From positions 1 through 32,746 of the forward strand of contig QXVZ01006129.1 in the NCBI GenBank assembly GCA_008931825.1: a stretch of DNA of 32,746 nt, given 5' to 3'. Source of the stretch: Phallusia fumigata. Taxonomy: Eukaryota > Chordata > Ascidiacea > Phlebobranchia > Ascidiidae. Within the stretch, counting starts at the first letter, position 1. Every line of letters begins with the position of its first letter. This document shows positions 20,367-31,236 of this stretch, one piece after another. A model generated the notes under the pieces. That model ran no database searches. It was not told the origin of the DNA and saw nothing but the letters and a program-made list of their open reading frames with translations. The translations under genes and the position numbers were made by a program.

Positions 20367-23300
20367 ATGTTGAGAAGAAAAACCAAGACATTATTAAAGA
20401 CGTTTTGTCTGTTTATTTGTTTATCTGCTGCGTGTTATTACTACTTTTTCAACAATGAAGAGAAAGTAAAAAGCAGAGATAGTCGGAAAAACTTGGTTTA
20501 CGATTACCACGCTAAATCTAATGATCGTGCAGTTGAAGATTTTAAGGTGAGATTTTTGTTTTGGTGTTAAATTAGAAATGAAATTGGTGTAACATTTCAA
20601 AGTCCTTTGCATTCAGCTGGTTAAAACTCAGTTAATCTTTTTGTCTTTTTGTTGTACTACACCATGTTGCTATGGACATGCATTAGTGTCAGGAACATGG
20701 TGTTAAGAATTACAATATTGGCCATAATTGCAGACAACATTTTATTTTAAATGTTCATGTTGTCATTGGTGCTGATAAATAAGAAATACAAAATGTTAAC
20801 AATATATTCATATGCACCAATTGGTGTGTCCAATTAAGGGGATGTCTGGTCTTGACACATCTCAAATACCCAAACACAATCGCTATGTTAATTGCAGAAA
20901 ATACATGGTGAAGACAAAAGAAAATGGCCACATGGAAAACAATCACTTCCATTTGACTGGGAACGAAGGGTACTTTTTATACCAGTAAAGCAATCAATCA
21001 ATTTTTTGTGTTTCTAAACTTACGTTTTTATTTAATTTAGGTCCCAAGTGATTTTGAATACCCATGGCTAGATCATAATGCACCAGGAAATTATGAAGCC
21101 AATTCATCATTACCTAAGTATGAAAATGTATTTTTATGTAAAGTGATGTTTAAATCTTCTTAATTTCTTAATAGTTATGGCTTTTTTTACTGTTGTTTGC
21201 AATCTTTATCATGTTTATCATTTGCCACCAGACGCGCTGGAGCTGGGGAGTATGGAGTTGAAGTTGTCCTCGATAAAAGTTTGGACAAATCTGTGAAAGA
21301 TTCCATCACTGAGTTTGGTTTCAACATGGTCGCAAGCGACAGAATATCACTCGATCGAGCACCGAAAGATTTGCGTCATCAAGAGTAAGAACTGTCTGAA
21401 TGTGATTTGTGTCACATAGGTGTTAAATCTTCCATTTGATGACTAGACACCTTTCGCACCAAATCATTCACCACTGATTAAAACATTTTGCCTAAATATT
21501 TTGGATGGTCAGGAAATACAACTTTCATTTTAACTCTGTTTGGGCTTATATGAAGTGTATTTAGATGGAAAAATCACAGAAAAAGTAACATAAGTTTATA
21601 AACTTCAGATGTAAACACTGGAACTATCCCCCACACCTTCCGTCGGTCAGTGTGATTGTTGTTTTCCATAATGAGGGATGGTCTCCGTTAGTTAGAACTG
21701 TTCACAACGTCATTAACTACACACCTAAAGAATATTTGCATGAAATTGTCATGATTGATGATGGAAGTCAAAAAGGTATCAAATAGTTGCTGGTCACATG
21801 GATGTCATCTAATTTTTACCATTTTTGAAGATCATCTTGGTTCAAAGTTGGAAGAATATTTGAAAAGATTTAATGGAATTGTGAAGTTGTACAGGAATTC
21901 CCGTAGAGAAGGATTAATCAGAGCTCGAAGTATTGGAGCAAAAAAATCATCAGGACAAGTAAAACCAAAACTAACACTTGCTTCATCATTTGACACTTAA
22001 CCCACTATTATATCATATGACCGACAATACCCAAACATATTTGGCCAAGAAAATAAGATTTTTAGCACACGGTTAGAAGTTTTGCAGTTTGGACCTTCTT
22101 CCTTCTTACTTTACATTGTTTTCACTTTCCTTAGTGTTCCAAATAATTTATTTGGAGTTAATGCCAACTATTATATAAATACTTGTATTTTAGATCTTGG
22201 TTTATTTGGATGCCCATTGTGAAGCTGAACCAAACTGGCTTCCACCTCTGATAACTCCGATAGTAAACGATCGTCGTGCTTGTACTGTGCCACTTATCGA
22301 TGTCATTGATGGAAACAAGTAAGTGACTCACACACATGTCATAAATACAACAATGTGATTAACACTGTATGTCATAACCATAAATACAAGCAACTGCGAA
22401 ACATTTCAATGTCAGAAGTAGTTTTGCTAAATTGTAAGACCAACTACCTTATCACATGTGCAATGTAGTCAAAACCTAACCTTTTTTTATAACCCTTGTT
22501 TAATCATGTTGAACCATAAATATTTTGTACCAGATACACGTTCACTGAACAAGCTGGGGGTGATTCTGATGGTTTGGCTCGTGGAGCTTGGGATTGGAGT
22601 TTCTCATGGAAGAGAATTCCACTAACTAAGAAAGAAAAAGCTCGACGAAAACAACTCACTGAGCCATACAGGTAAATTTCATCCAAGTTTATAAAACTAT
22701 TGATCATGACATGTTTATAAACTGCCACATTTTTATGATATTGGAATAATATAGTTGCAAGCAGGCAAATTTAAACATAATTGGAATAAAGTTGGTAATG
22801 ATTTAGGAATTCAAATAATGGTTATGATATATGACCCTTTTGTGTTTATCTATTCAACTATTAAAATACTTTGACCAGGTCTCCTGCAATGGCTGGTGGA
22901 CTTTTTGCAATAGATCGTGAATTTTTTTTTGAAATTGGACTTTATGATGATGGCTTGGAAATCTGGGGTGGAGAGAATTTTGAACTTTCCTACAAGGTTT
23001 GTGGGTCAGAGATAAACTGAGATCACAAGCTGATGTAACAAGTTTTGTATTGTTAGGTTTGGATGTGTGGAGGCCAACTGTTGTTTGTCCCTTGCAGTCG
23101 TGTCGGCCATGTTTATCGCCTGCCTGGTTGGCGTGGCAACCCCCCTCCCGCTTATGTTCCCCACAACGCTGTTTTCAGGGTAAGTTGAAGCTTTTTACAC
23201 AAACCAGAGCAACTTTACAGGGCTTCTAGGTAAACTGCAACTTTTTAAAACCGGTTAAAATGTTTATGTGAAGTTTATTAGATTCACAACCCGTTAAAAC

Positions 23301-24811
23301 CTGGACAGTTATACATTTTTATGTAGTTTGTTCTGGTAAGCAGGATATGTGAATTCCAATATATTCCTCACTACATGCTTCACTGAAAGGGAGGTTTTGT
23401 GCTGACGCTAAATAAACTTTGTTGACAGATTGAACTTAGGGCACATCCTGTTCCAGACACTTGAGATTTTGGTTTGATAACTGGGTCACTTCTTAAACAC
23501 CCTAAACTGTATTGTTAAAACACTTACTTAGTTCTTCATATTTTGTTTTCTTGTGTGATTTAGAATTACAAGCGAGTTATTGATACGTGGTGGGACGAAT
23601 ACGCTCAATACTTCTACAAGTAAGTTGTGTCACATAATTGTTTTGAACATGACTTAACGAATCCTGTTTTTCACAAACTAATGCTTTTTCTTTTGCAGGC
23701 GACGACCTGAAGTGAAAAATATTGATGCTGGAGATTTAACGTCACAGAGAGCGATCCGAGATAAACTTCACTGTAGATCATTCAGTTGGTTTATGAAGGA
23801 AATCGCCTATGACATTCCCATGTAATTTCCAATCCTTTAAACCTAATCCTGTAGTTGATAGCAACAATGCTAAAGTGTTTCGCACTTAGGGCTACAGCAA
23901 ACTCTGTTATGTTTGTTTGTTTAAGTGTGATTTTTTTCCAACAGACATTACCCACCAGTAGAGCCACCTAGTGGAGCATCTGGCCAGATAAAAAATGTTG
24001 GAACTGATAAATGTTTGGACGGAAAGAATGGGGGTTCGGGATCCCCAATCTCGCTCAGCGATTGCAACCAGCGGGGCTCTGAGTTGGTTAGTTGAACTTT
24101 TGTTGTCTATATTAGCACAAATAGCTTCCATAGAAAAAGCAATTATTGATACAACATTTAAAAACAACAATTTACAACAGCAATACAAAAACAAGTAATT
24201 GCATCAATCTATTTACCCCAAAAAATTGTAAAAAAGTCCCATGAAGAAAAAAAGTGTTTTGCACCTCTTCTCAAATCATTAAATATTTTTTGCTGTTAAA
24301 AAATCCCTTGTACTTAGAAATGGTGGCTGACGTGGCATGAGGATATTCGGCCAGGGGGAAACACACCTGACACAGCCAGGAAGGTTTGTCTTGATTGCGT
24401 CGGTCGCGATAATGTTGTGTCATTCTGGGAATGTCACCAAATGCAGGGAAACCAATTGTGGAAATATGTGGTAAGTCATGGTTGCATCGGCTGAAAAAAA
24501 ATTGTCTATTTTGTTTGCTAAGATGTAAAGTTAAGCTTAGGCACCGTAATGTATAGTTTCAAATGTATAAGGTTTGTTCAGGTTTGTTTATTTTTTAAAA
24601 ATTGTTGTGGTTTCAGTTTGATCGCAAGCAACTTTATCATTCTGTGTCTGATTCATGCTTGGAAGCATCGCCGGGTGAAGGCAAAGTTTATTCTCGTGTG
24701 TGTAACCATAACAACGTGAACCAAATGTGGATTTGGACAAACACAAACATCACACAACTTGTGCAGTTCAACACCGACCTCAAGAAGGCTGTGTTTCTCG
24801 TTGACGTTTGA
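20367..24811 (+). CDS. polypeptide N-acetylgalactosaminyltransferase, GALNT7/GALNT10-like
   Basis: These Golgi enzymes start or extend mucin-type O-glycosylation by moving GalNAc from UDP-GalNAc to Ser/Thr. Fifteen phase-consistent exons: 20367-20546, 20898-20969, 21041-21117, 21232-21384, 21609-21775, 21831-21958, 22194-22318, 22534-22671, 22879-22996, 23057-23179, 23564-23619, 23699-23821, 23945-24086, 24318-24470 and 24617-24811, giving 649 aa. Layout: short cytoplasmic tail, signal anchor (about 10-28), stem, and GT2/GT-A catalytic domain with [19 protein letters not shown] (from about 172). It also has MIDDGS, the metal-binding DAH (265-267), the Gal/GalNAc-T motif [11 protein letters not shown] (from 376) and a third metal ligand in GHVYR (His404). 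The ricin-type lectin domain (about 500-649) has two visible Q-x-W motifs (QLW 580-582, QMW 621-623). The catalytic half resembles GALNT7 and the lectin half ([25 protein letters not shown]) resembles GALNT10, so the symbol is left open. Confidence 0.95.
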
Positions 24812-26041
24812 AACATGAAGTAAACTTTACACTGTGAATCAAAGCAGTTGGTGGAACTAACATGACATGTGTGAATTTGTGGTACACAAACAACGGTAGC
24901 ACTTCTTTCATAGTTTGGGCAGGTTTTCTCACTCACTAAGAATCAAGTTTCAAATATCAAATGAAGCACAATGTTCCATTCATGTTTTTTTAAATCATGG
25001 TAAGAAAACCTGCTTTAATTGTGAGAAGCATGTGTCCGCACAACACTACTATTTATGTGCAGTACTGAATAGTTATGACATAGCACTAATGTAGCATGGA
25101 AATAGCCATAGTAAATATAAGCAGAATGTTTTGTGTTAAATGCAGCATTGTTTATTTGAAAAAACGACAACTTTTGACAGCTGAGAATTTTTGTGAAGTT
25201 GTTTCTAAAACCATTTGTGCATTTTTATTTTTAATTGAAACTTTACCTATCATGAACATCAAATACAGACTCAATAACTATGCATTGCTCTGCACAAAAC
25301 AAAAGTCTTCTCATTACCAGGTTGCATAAGAAATTTCCCTGTCATGATGCAAAAAACTAATCACAAAAATGTACTGAAAATTAATTTGCATTTACCATTG
25401 TGCAAAATCATCTATTGCTCTGAAATTTCAACTTTCTAAACAGTTTTTGTTTTCTGTACTTATATGGAATTTGAGTGTTTATTTATTATGTTTATATCAA
25501 TGCTTTAGATTTGTAGCTAGAGAAACCTCAATGAAATTGTAACAAAGTTATCAACTCAAATACACAAGTCCGCCATCAAAACTTTTCTGTAGTTTTGTTT
25601 CATCTTGGTATTTACTGAACTATTTCAGTGTTGGTTTCTACAACCACTTTCCTAAAACTATTTGTGTAAAATTCATTTCTTGCAACTTATGTGTTTACAA
25701 GTAGCCACTGTTACAAATGCGTGTTCCCTGCGTAGATTTAATGCATTGTGTTATTTTCCAATATTTGCGAATTTCCAACAAATAAACATAGCTTGGTCTG
25801 AAAAGTTTGATTATTGTTGGATAGAGACGAGTGTGGTAGGATGATACGACAAGTATCTCATTATCTACTTGAAACGTTAATTGATAAAATCGATAAATCC
25901 TCTGGTTAATTTGTTTGTCGACAAGTGACATAACAGTTGTATCAAAGCACTTGATTAGAGATAACGTTTGTTGTTTTGAGCCAGTGTCAAACCAGTTGTA
26001 TTTCCGTTGTCCCAGAAAATATATTGTTTGAAAAACCGAAA
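24812..26041. other. GALNT 3' untranslated region and intergenic DNA
   Basis: There is no recognisable coding exon. AT-rich sequence follows the GALNT stop. An AATAAA occurs near 25780, late for a 3' end, so an earlier variant signal may be used. The last 200 bases must contain the promoter of the 173-aa gene; no TATA box or X-box was seen there. Confidence 0.4.
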
Positions 26042-26563
26042 ATGGCCGAAGCATTTGGAACTTTGGAAAGATCAGCTCCGAAAATAAGTCGATGCAAGCA
26101 ACTAGAAGAAACTTTCAACAGATTATCGACACCGAAACAAGCAACACCACCGCCCCCAGTGCTCAGGAAAGTCAACAACCACAATCATGTGAGGAAGGAA
26201 CTTCGTCCGTTTACTGCACCTGCCCATGTCTTGCAATCGACTTGGAAAAACACCAACCAGCAAAATAAAAGATCAAAGTCGGCGTTTTATGATAGTTATG
26301 TTCGAAGAAATAATGTGGACAACAGTAGGAAGGTTGCAAGCAAGGAATTATTACGTATAACTGGACTAGCACGAATCAAACGACTTCATTTATTGATTGA
26401 CGCCGGTTTAATAGAAGAAGATTCTTTTTACGAGTTAACGGAAGTGATCGAGACAGATCATGATTTAAAATCGGAAAGTTCTGAACATCAAATATTATCT
26501 TTTGAAATTACTACTCCAAACGAAACAGGTAAGATAACTGCACTGAGTAACGATTTCATTTAA
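26042..26563 (+). CDS. unrecognised 173-aa protein, single exon
   Basis: I do not recognise this gene. The frame starts MAEAFGTLERSAPKISRCKQ in a good initiation context (AAAATGG) and is open for 173 codons to a TAA at 26561-26563. The sequence is basic and polar. It has a proline run (TPPPPVLRK), the stretch RPFTAPAHVLQ, a KRSKSAFYDSYVRR segment and a helical, leucine-rich C-terminal part (ELLRITGLARIKRLHLLIDA followed by an acidic stretch). No signal peptide or membrane segment is visible. RPxTAP- and SAFYD-like pieces recall ciliary microtubule-associated proteins, but this is only an impression. A strong donor-like GTAAGA at 26529 inside the last codons suggests a spliced longer form is possible. 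It lies 152 bases upstream of ODAD4 on the same strand. Confidence 0.55.
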   Translation: MAEAFGTLERSAPKISRCKQLEETFNRLSTPKQATPPPPVLRKVNNHNHVRKELRPFTAPAHVLQSTWKNTNQQNKRSKSAFYDSYVRRNNVDNSRKVASKELLRITGLARIKRLHLLIDAGLIEEDSFYELTEVIETDHDLKSESSEHQILSFEITTPNETGKITALSNDFI

Positions 26564-26601
26564 TTCCCCTTTCCTAAAAAAATTCGCTCGGATACCAGCT
26601 A

Positions 26602-26615
26602 GTTACCATGGTAAT
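26602..26615 (+). promoter_or_regulatory. candidate RFX X-box upstream of ODAD4
   Basis: GTTACCATGGTAAT is an inverted repeat matching the RFX X-box consensus (GTNRCC, short spacer, RGYAAC) except at the last base. It lies 101 bases upstream of the ODAD4 start codon, in the short interval after the 173-aa gene. X-boxes close to the start are typical of ciliary genes controlled by RFX factors, often together with FOXJ1. Confidence 0.65.
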
Positions 26616-26715
26616 AGCTCGCAGCAGGAGATTTGTTATTTCTGTGCTGAAAATTTGGTTTCGCGACAAAATCTTGGAAACTTAACTAACCGAATTAAGA
26701 GTAAATCTGTTAAAC

Positions 26716-29700
26716 ATGTATGATGACGAAGAGGGAGACGATGGACCGAAGAGTTCGTTTACAACTTATCTAGCTGAAGGGGACAAGCTTTATAATGCTG
26801 GAGAATACCAAAAAGCGCTTGAAAGTTACAGCACGGTAAGAATTTTTTATTTCGTGTATAAGCAGAGTTTTGGTTTCTGAATAACTTTGTTTTATCTGCC
26901 AATTTACCAGCAAAATACGAAATCCAAATATTTACCGATTATGTAGTACTTTTAACTATCAAACATGATTTTACAATTGTCATGCGATTTCAAACACCTT
27001 TGTCAATCAATACAAATATTTCTACCCTACGAAATATGTTAATCAGTTGTTGATTCCCAGTTAATATTTGTTTTTATTGGTACAACAAAAACTAAAAAAG
27101 AAAACAAAAATGAAACTGTAAACTTTTATCTCAAAATACTTGGATTTTTTGTTTCAGGCACTTGAAATTGAACCATCAAATGTATCAGGTTTAGTTGCAA
27201 GATCAAAATGTCATTTGCAAATTGGAGATGCCCAATCAGCTCTTCAAGATGCAGAGGCATCATTGACAGAAAACAAAAACTTTCACAAGGTCAATATCTA
27301 GATTTTGTAACCGCATAAAAAAGAAAAAATCTAAGTTACTATATTCCTGAAAATATTTTGCAGGTTTTGTGAACAAGGTATTTGTTTTTATCCACTTTTA
27401 AAAAAAACCATGAACACAATATTGTATTTTGTGAATTATGAAGTGATTTAACTAAGCACCTTACAGGGTCTTTACCAAAAAGCAGAAGCTTTGTACCAAA
27501 TGGGTGATTTTGAGTACGCTCTCGTATTTTATCATCGTGGACACAAGTTAAGGCCAGAACTACAAGAATTTCGACTTGGAATCCAAAAAGCACAAGAAGC
27601 AATTGATAACTGTGTTGGAAGTAGGTTTTGGTTACTCACTAAATTTATTCACACTTGTTTGGGTCGAAAATGGAACACTTCCAATGTGTTTAGGTCCGTC
27701 ATCTGTTAAATTGGAAAATAAAGGTGATTTGTCATTTTTCAACAAAATGGACGAAGGGAAAGGGAAGACAAAGGGAAGGGGACAATACAGGTCATCATAT
27801 TTGTAGTGATAATTTTGCTGAATCATTTTTAACTGAATGTTTTTCAATTATTGTGCAAGATTAGTTTAAAAATGTAATTTTGTCAGAATTAATTACATGC
27901 ACTGTAATTGTAATTGGGTTGATTAGGTTGTAAGTATTTTAAACTCTTGGTGATAATTTGTGTTTCAAAAAACTTGTTTTAACTGACTTTCAACACAACT
28001 GACTTTCAGATCACCACAAAAACCAACAGCTAAAGCAACTAGGGCAGTTGGAAAGTCACAAAATGGAACGAGTCATCGTACAACGAAAGCTTTACTTGGT
28101 GAACTTTATGCAGACAAAGAATATTTGGAAAAACTTCTTAAAGATGATGGTTAGTTTTGCACAGGCTACAGCAAGTAGTTCAATATTGTATAGTGGGATT
28201 ACTAAATATTTTGCAAACTCACGAAAAATTTTGGTTTGGAAAATTCCAGGATTTTTTTGTGAGTTCCACTACATATTGTGGGTCTTCGGATAAAGACAAT
28301 GACTTGTTTGTGAATAAAAAGATTTTTACAGATTTGGTGAAAGGAAGTGCTGGTGGTATGAGCATCTATGATCTAGTAACGTCGGGAATCAACTACCTTG
28401 ACACAAGGTGCGGTTGAGATATTTTTTGGGGGAGATTGTAGAAGTGTAAACCACACTTGCTGTTGCATTTCCAGAACTGAGTTTTGGAGACAACAAAAGC
28501 CGATGTATGCAAGGAAGCGCGACCGAATGATGATGCAACAAAAGTGGTCGAATAGAAAATCCGACAATATTTCTGACCCTACCACTTTTATATTGAAAAA
28601 CCTTGAAGACATCGATCTTTGTAAGTTTATTTGGTGTGACAGATGGTATCTCATTTCACCCATAGTGGTTTGTTGATGTTAAGTTGTTATTAGGAATTCA
28701 AAAAAACATGTAACCAAAGTCACCACAATAAAGAATCCAATTTATTACTAAAGCTGTAAAAAAGTCAACCATGTTGTTGTTCTTCAATATAACTAAAATA
28801 ATGAATGTTCAAATTGTTTTGTTACTAATAGTTAGACTTGTTTGTTTGTTTCATTCTTTTTTTGCGGGGGAAAACAACTAATGTTACATTCCATGTGAGT
28901 TCAACAAACCTTTATTACCATTGTTCGGACTTTTATGTTTTAAATTTAAATCCACTCATCTGGTTCTGATAAGTTGATCTAGAAAGGACTACCAACTAAG
29001 ATGGGTTTAGAACCAACAACCTTGTGAGCACAAAGCACAAACAACTCAGATACCTTGGTGGGCTTCATATTCTACTTACTTTTTTATTTACAGTCTTGGT
29101 TGATGGTAAGGGAGCTGAAAGCTTGCAGCTAGCCAAGTCAACATTGCGTGATGTAAATCGACTGTCAGAGAAGGAATTACCCAACAAAGCTGATATTGTT
29201 GCTAATCTATACAGCTGTATAGGAAATGCCCATCTTGAACTTGGCCAGACTGAAGATGCCTTGGAATATCATCAAAAAGATTTAGATATTTCACAAAAAC
29301 AGTAAGAAAGGAAATTTTAATTAAATACATGTTAATGTACTTTGACATTAAATCCTTTTTCATTTGATTCCAATTTGAGATTGTATTGGTTAGGATACAT
29401 TAGATGACTAAAGTTTAACCAAAATGTTTTTCAGCGACTTCCAGGATGCAAAGTCGCGAGCACTTGACAACCTGGGACGTGTTTATGCCAGAGTTGGAAA
29501 GTTCCAGAAGGCCATCGATTGGTAATTTATGTTTTTATTGTTTTTGATAGTTTTGTCGTTTTACCTCTATGGTGACCAGTAAGGAACCCTTTAATCTATT
29601 TCCTAACAAATCCATTTAAAAGGCTGTCCACTGACTATTAGAACAAAACTTCTGTGGACAAAGTGGACAAACTCCCTGAAAAAGGAAGAAGACATTATGT

Positions 29701-30686
29701 AAAACTTTTAATCTTTCAAACAGTTATATTTGACAACCTAATCCAAGTTTGGTTCGCACTCAGGCTCAACTATTGGTTACAACTTGGCAGCAGCAGTTTT
29801 AAGCCAGTGCAATGAATGCTGACAGATTTCAGCTAAGACTAACATTGTTTGCCTTTTTATAGTTGGCAGGAGAAGATCCCACTGAGCAAATCAGCTGTGG
29901 AAAGCACCTGGTTGTTCCACGAGATCGGCCGTTGTCATCTCGAGCTGGGTGAAAGTGAAAGGGCAAAAGAATTTGGTGAAAAATCTTTGTCCGAAGCGAA
30001 GAAAGCTGAAGATGATGTTTGGCAATTAAATGCAGGAGTGTTGATTGCACAGTCGGAAGGTGAGTTTTCACACTTTTGCTTTATATACTTCTTGTGATAT
30101 AACATATCTAACTACGGTACCTGCCAAAAATATTTTAGATGTAAGACAGGCCTTGAAGATTAATCAAGTGATTTTACAATGAAATGGAAAACATAAAATT
30201 CTTATCTATTATCGGTCAAACCATGGTTTTCCAAAATCAAATTTTGCATTCTGAAGCTGCCTACAGAACTCTAGTTGATCTAAACTTTTAGTGCTGTACA
30301 ATTAAACGTTTTCAGTGAAACTCGGCCAGTTTGAAGCTGCAGGCGAGTCATTCAAACAATCTCTGGAACTTGCAAAGTTGCAAGGAGATGAGGCTGCTGA
30401 GGTTGCCATCACCAAAGCTCTGGAGGAGGTCAACAACAAGTATGTGTTTGTGCATCAAGTTGCTTAACTGATATCTGTCAGCTAGTTCTAAAATAAAGGC
30501 TTAATAAAAATATTGTTTCACTTCAGATTGGAGAAACAGAATGATAGTGATGTCACAGAGAAGCCTGAAGAAGCCACTGAACCAGAAAGTCAAGAGGAAC
30601 CAGAACAAACCACAACTGTAAGTTCGAATTTTAATTTGTGATAATTTTCAAATCTAAACTTGATGTTTATTTTACAGGATGAGTGA
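26716..30686 (+). CDS. ODAD4: outer dynein arm docking complex subunit 4 (TTC25)
   Basis: ODAD4/TTC25 is a TPR protein needed to dock outer dynein arms onto the doublet microtubules of motile cilia and flagella. Thirteen phase-consistent exons: 26716-26835, 27158-27289, 27467-27620, 27694-27790, 28010-28149, 28332-28407, 28475-28620, 29094-29301, 29435-29521, 29863-30059, 30316-30439, 30527-30617 and 30678-30686, giving 526 aa. The N-terminal TPR block contains YLAEGDKLYNAGEYQKALES and GDFEYALVFYHRGHKLRPEL. KLENKGDLSFF, the LLGELYADKEYLEKLLKDD segment, SGINYLDTRTEFWRQQKPMY and ILKNLEDIDL follow, all characteristic of the family. The C-terminal TPR block covers NLYSCIGNAHLELGQTEDAL, SRALDNLGRVYARVGKFQKA, and WLFHEIGRCHLELGESERAK. 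The end is acidic (Glu/Pro/Thr rich) and the last exon encodes only Asp-Glu-stop. The human protein is longer by a disordered tail. An X-box precedes the start. Confidence 0.96.
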
Positions 30687-31236
30687 AGATAAAATTTCTT
30701 TCCTTTCTATTTTACTGCTTGTACTCTCCGAAGTTTATTTTGTATGCAGGATTTTATCGCAAGTAAATGTTGTTTTTGGTGTTATTTTTGTACGCAAGTA
30801 TCNTTTACTGCTTGTACTCTCCGAAGTTTATTTTGTATGCAGGATTTTATCGCAAGTAAATGTTGTTTTTGGTGTTATTTTTGTACGCAAGTATCAGATT
30901 TGATCAGTCAGCAGAGCGAACACTGTTTTCAAACAACCCAGCTGTGAAAGTACAAAACAATGATGTTCATTTCGCGCCAACAGAAATACTAAACAGGTAA
31001 TTCCCATTTATTATATTTATTCCATTCTAAAAAGCATTGATCACAAACAGTTTCCAACAAAACAATATTCTGCAGCAAAATGTTTTCAAACAGTTTTTAA
31101 ACAATCTATCACCCTACCCAGTTGGGATAACACAAATAATTTGGGGAAGTGCTGCATTATTTACACACCCCTCAATGCAACTGCACAGATGTAAAGATAA
31201 CGACAGCAGTGAAATAAAACCGAATTGCACACGATC
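30687..31236. other. ODAD4 3' region with a candidate extra exon, overlapping the SEC61B 3' side
   Basis: After the ODAD4 stop comes a 92-base duplication around an N. Then a 99-base stretch (30898-30996) is bounded by an AG acceptor and an AACAG/GTAATT donor. It is open in one frame (FDQSAERTLFSNNPAVKVQ...). The matching phase continues in an AT-rich open stretch to a stop at 31267, antisense to the SEC61B last exon. Polyadenylation hexamers exist on both strands: AATAAA at 31213-31218 (plus) and at 31012-31007 (minus, suiting SEC61B). Confidence 0.3.
30711..30895 (+). repeat. 92-base direct duplication around an N (30711-30802 and 30804-30895)
   Basis: The two 92-base copies appear identical and are separated by a single N at 30803. 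As with the copies at 7986 and 15002, one ends at the N and the other starts after it, so this looks like an unmerged contig overlap. It lies in the 3' region of ODAD4 and affects no recognised coding exon. Confidence 0.85.

Noticed and set aside
25662..26054. Minus-strand open frame of 119 codons overlapping the orphan gene's upstream region
   Set aside because: It starts without ATG context, has no recognisable motif and lies in AT-rich intergenic DNA.
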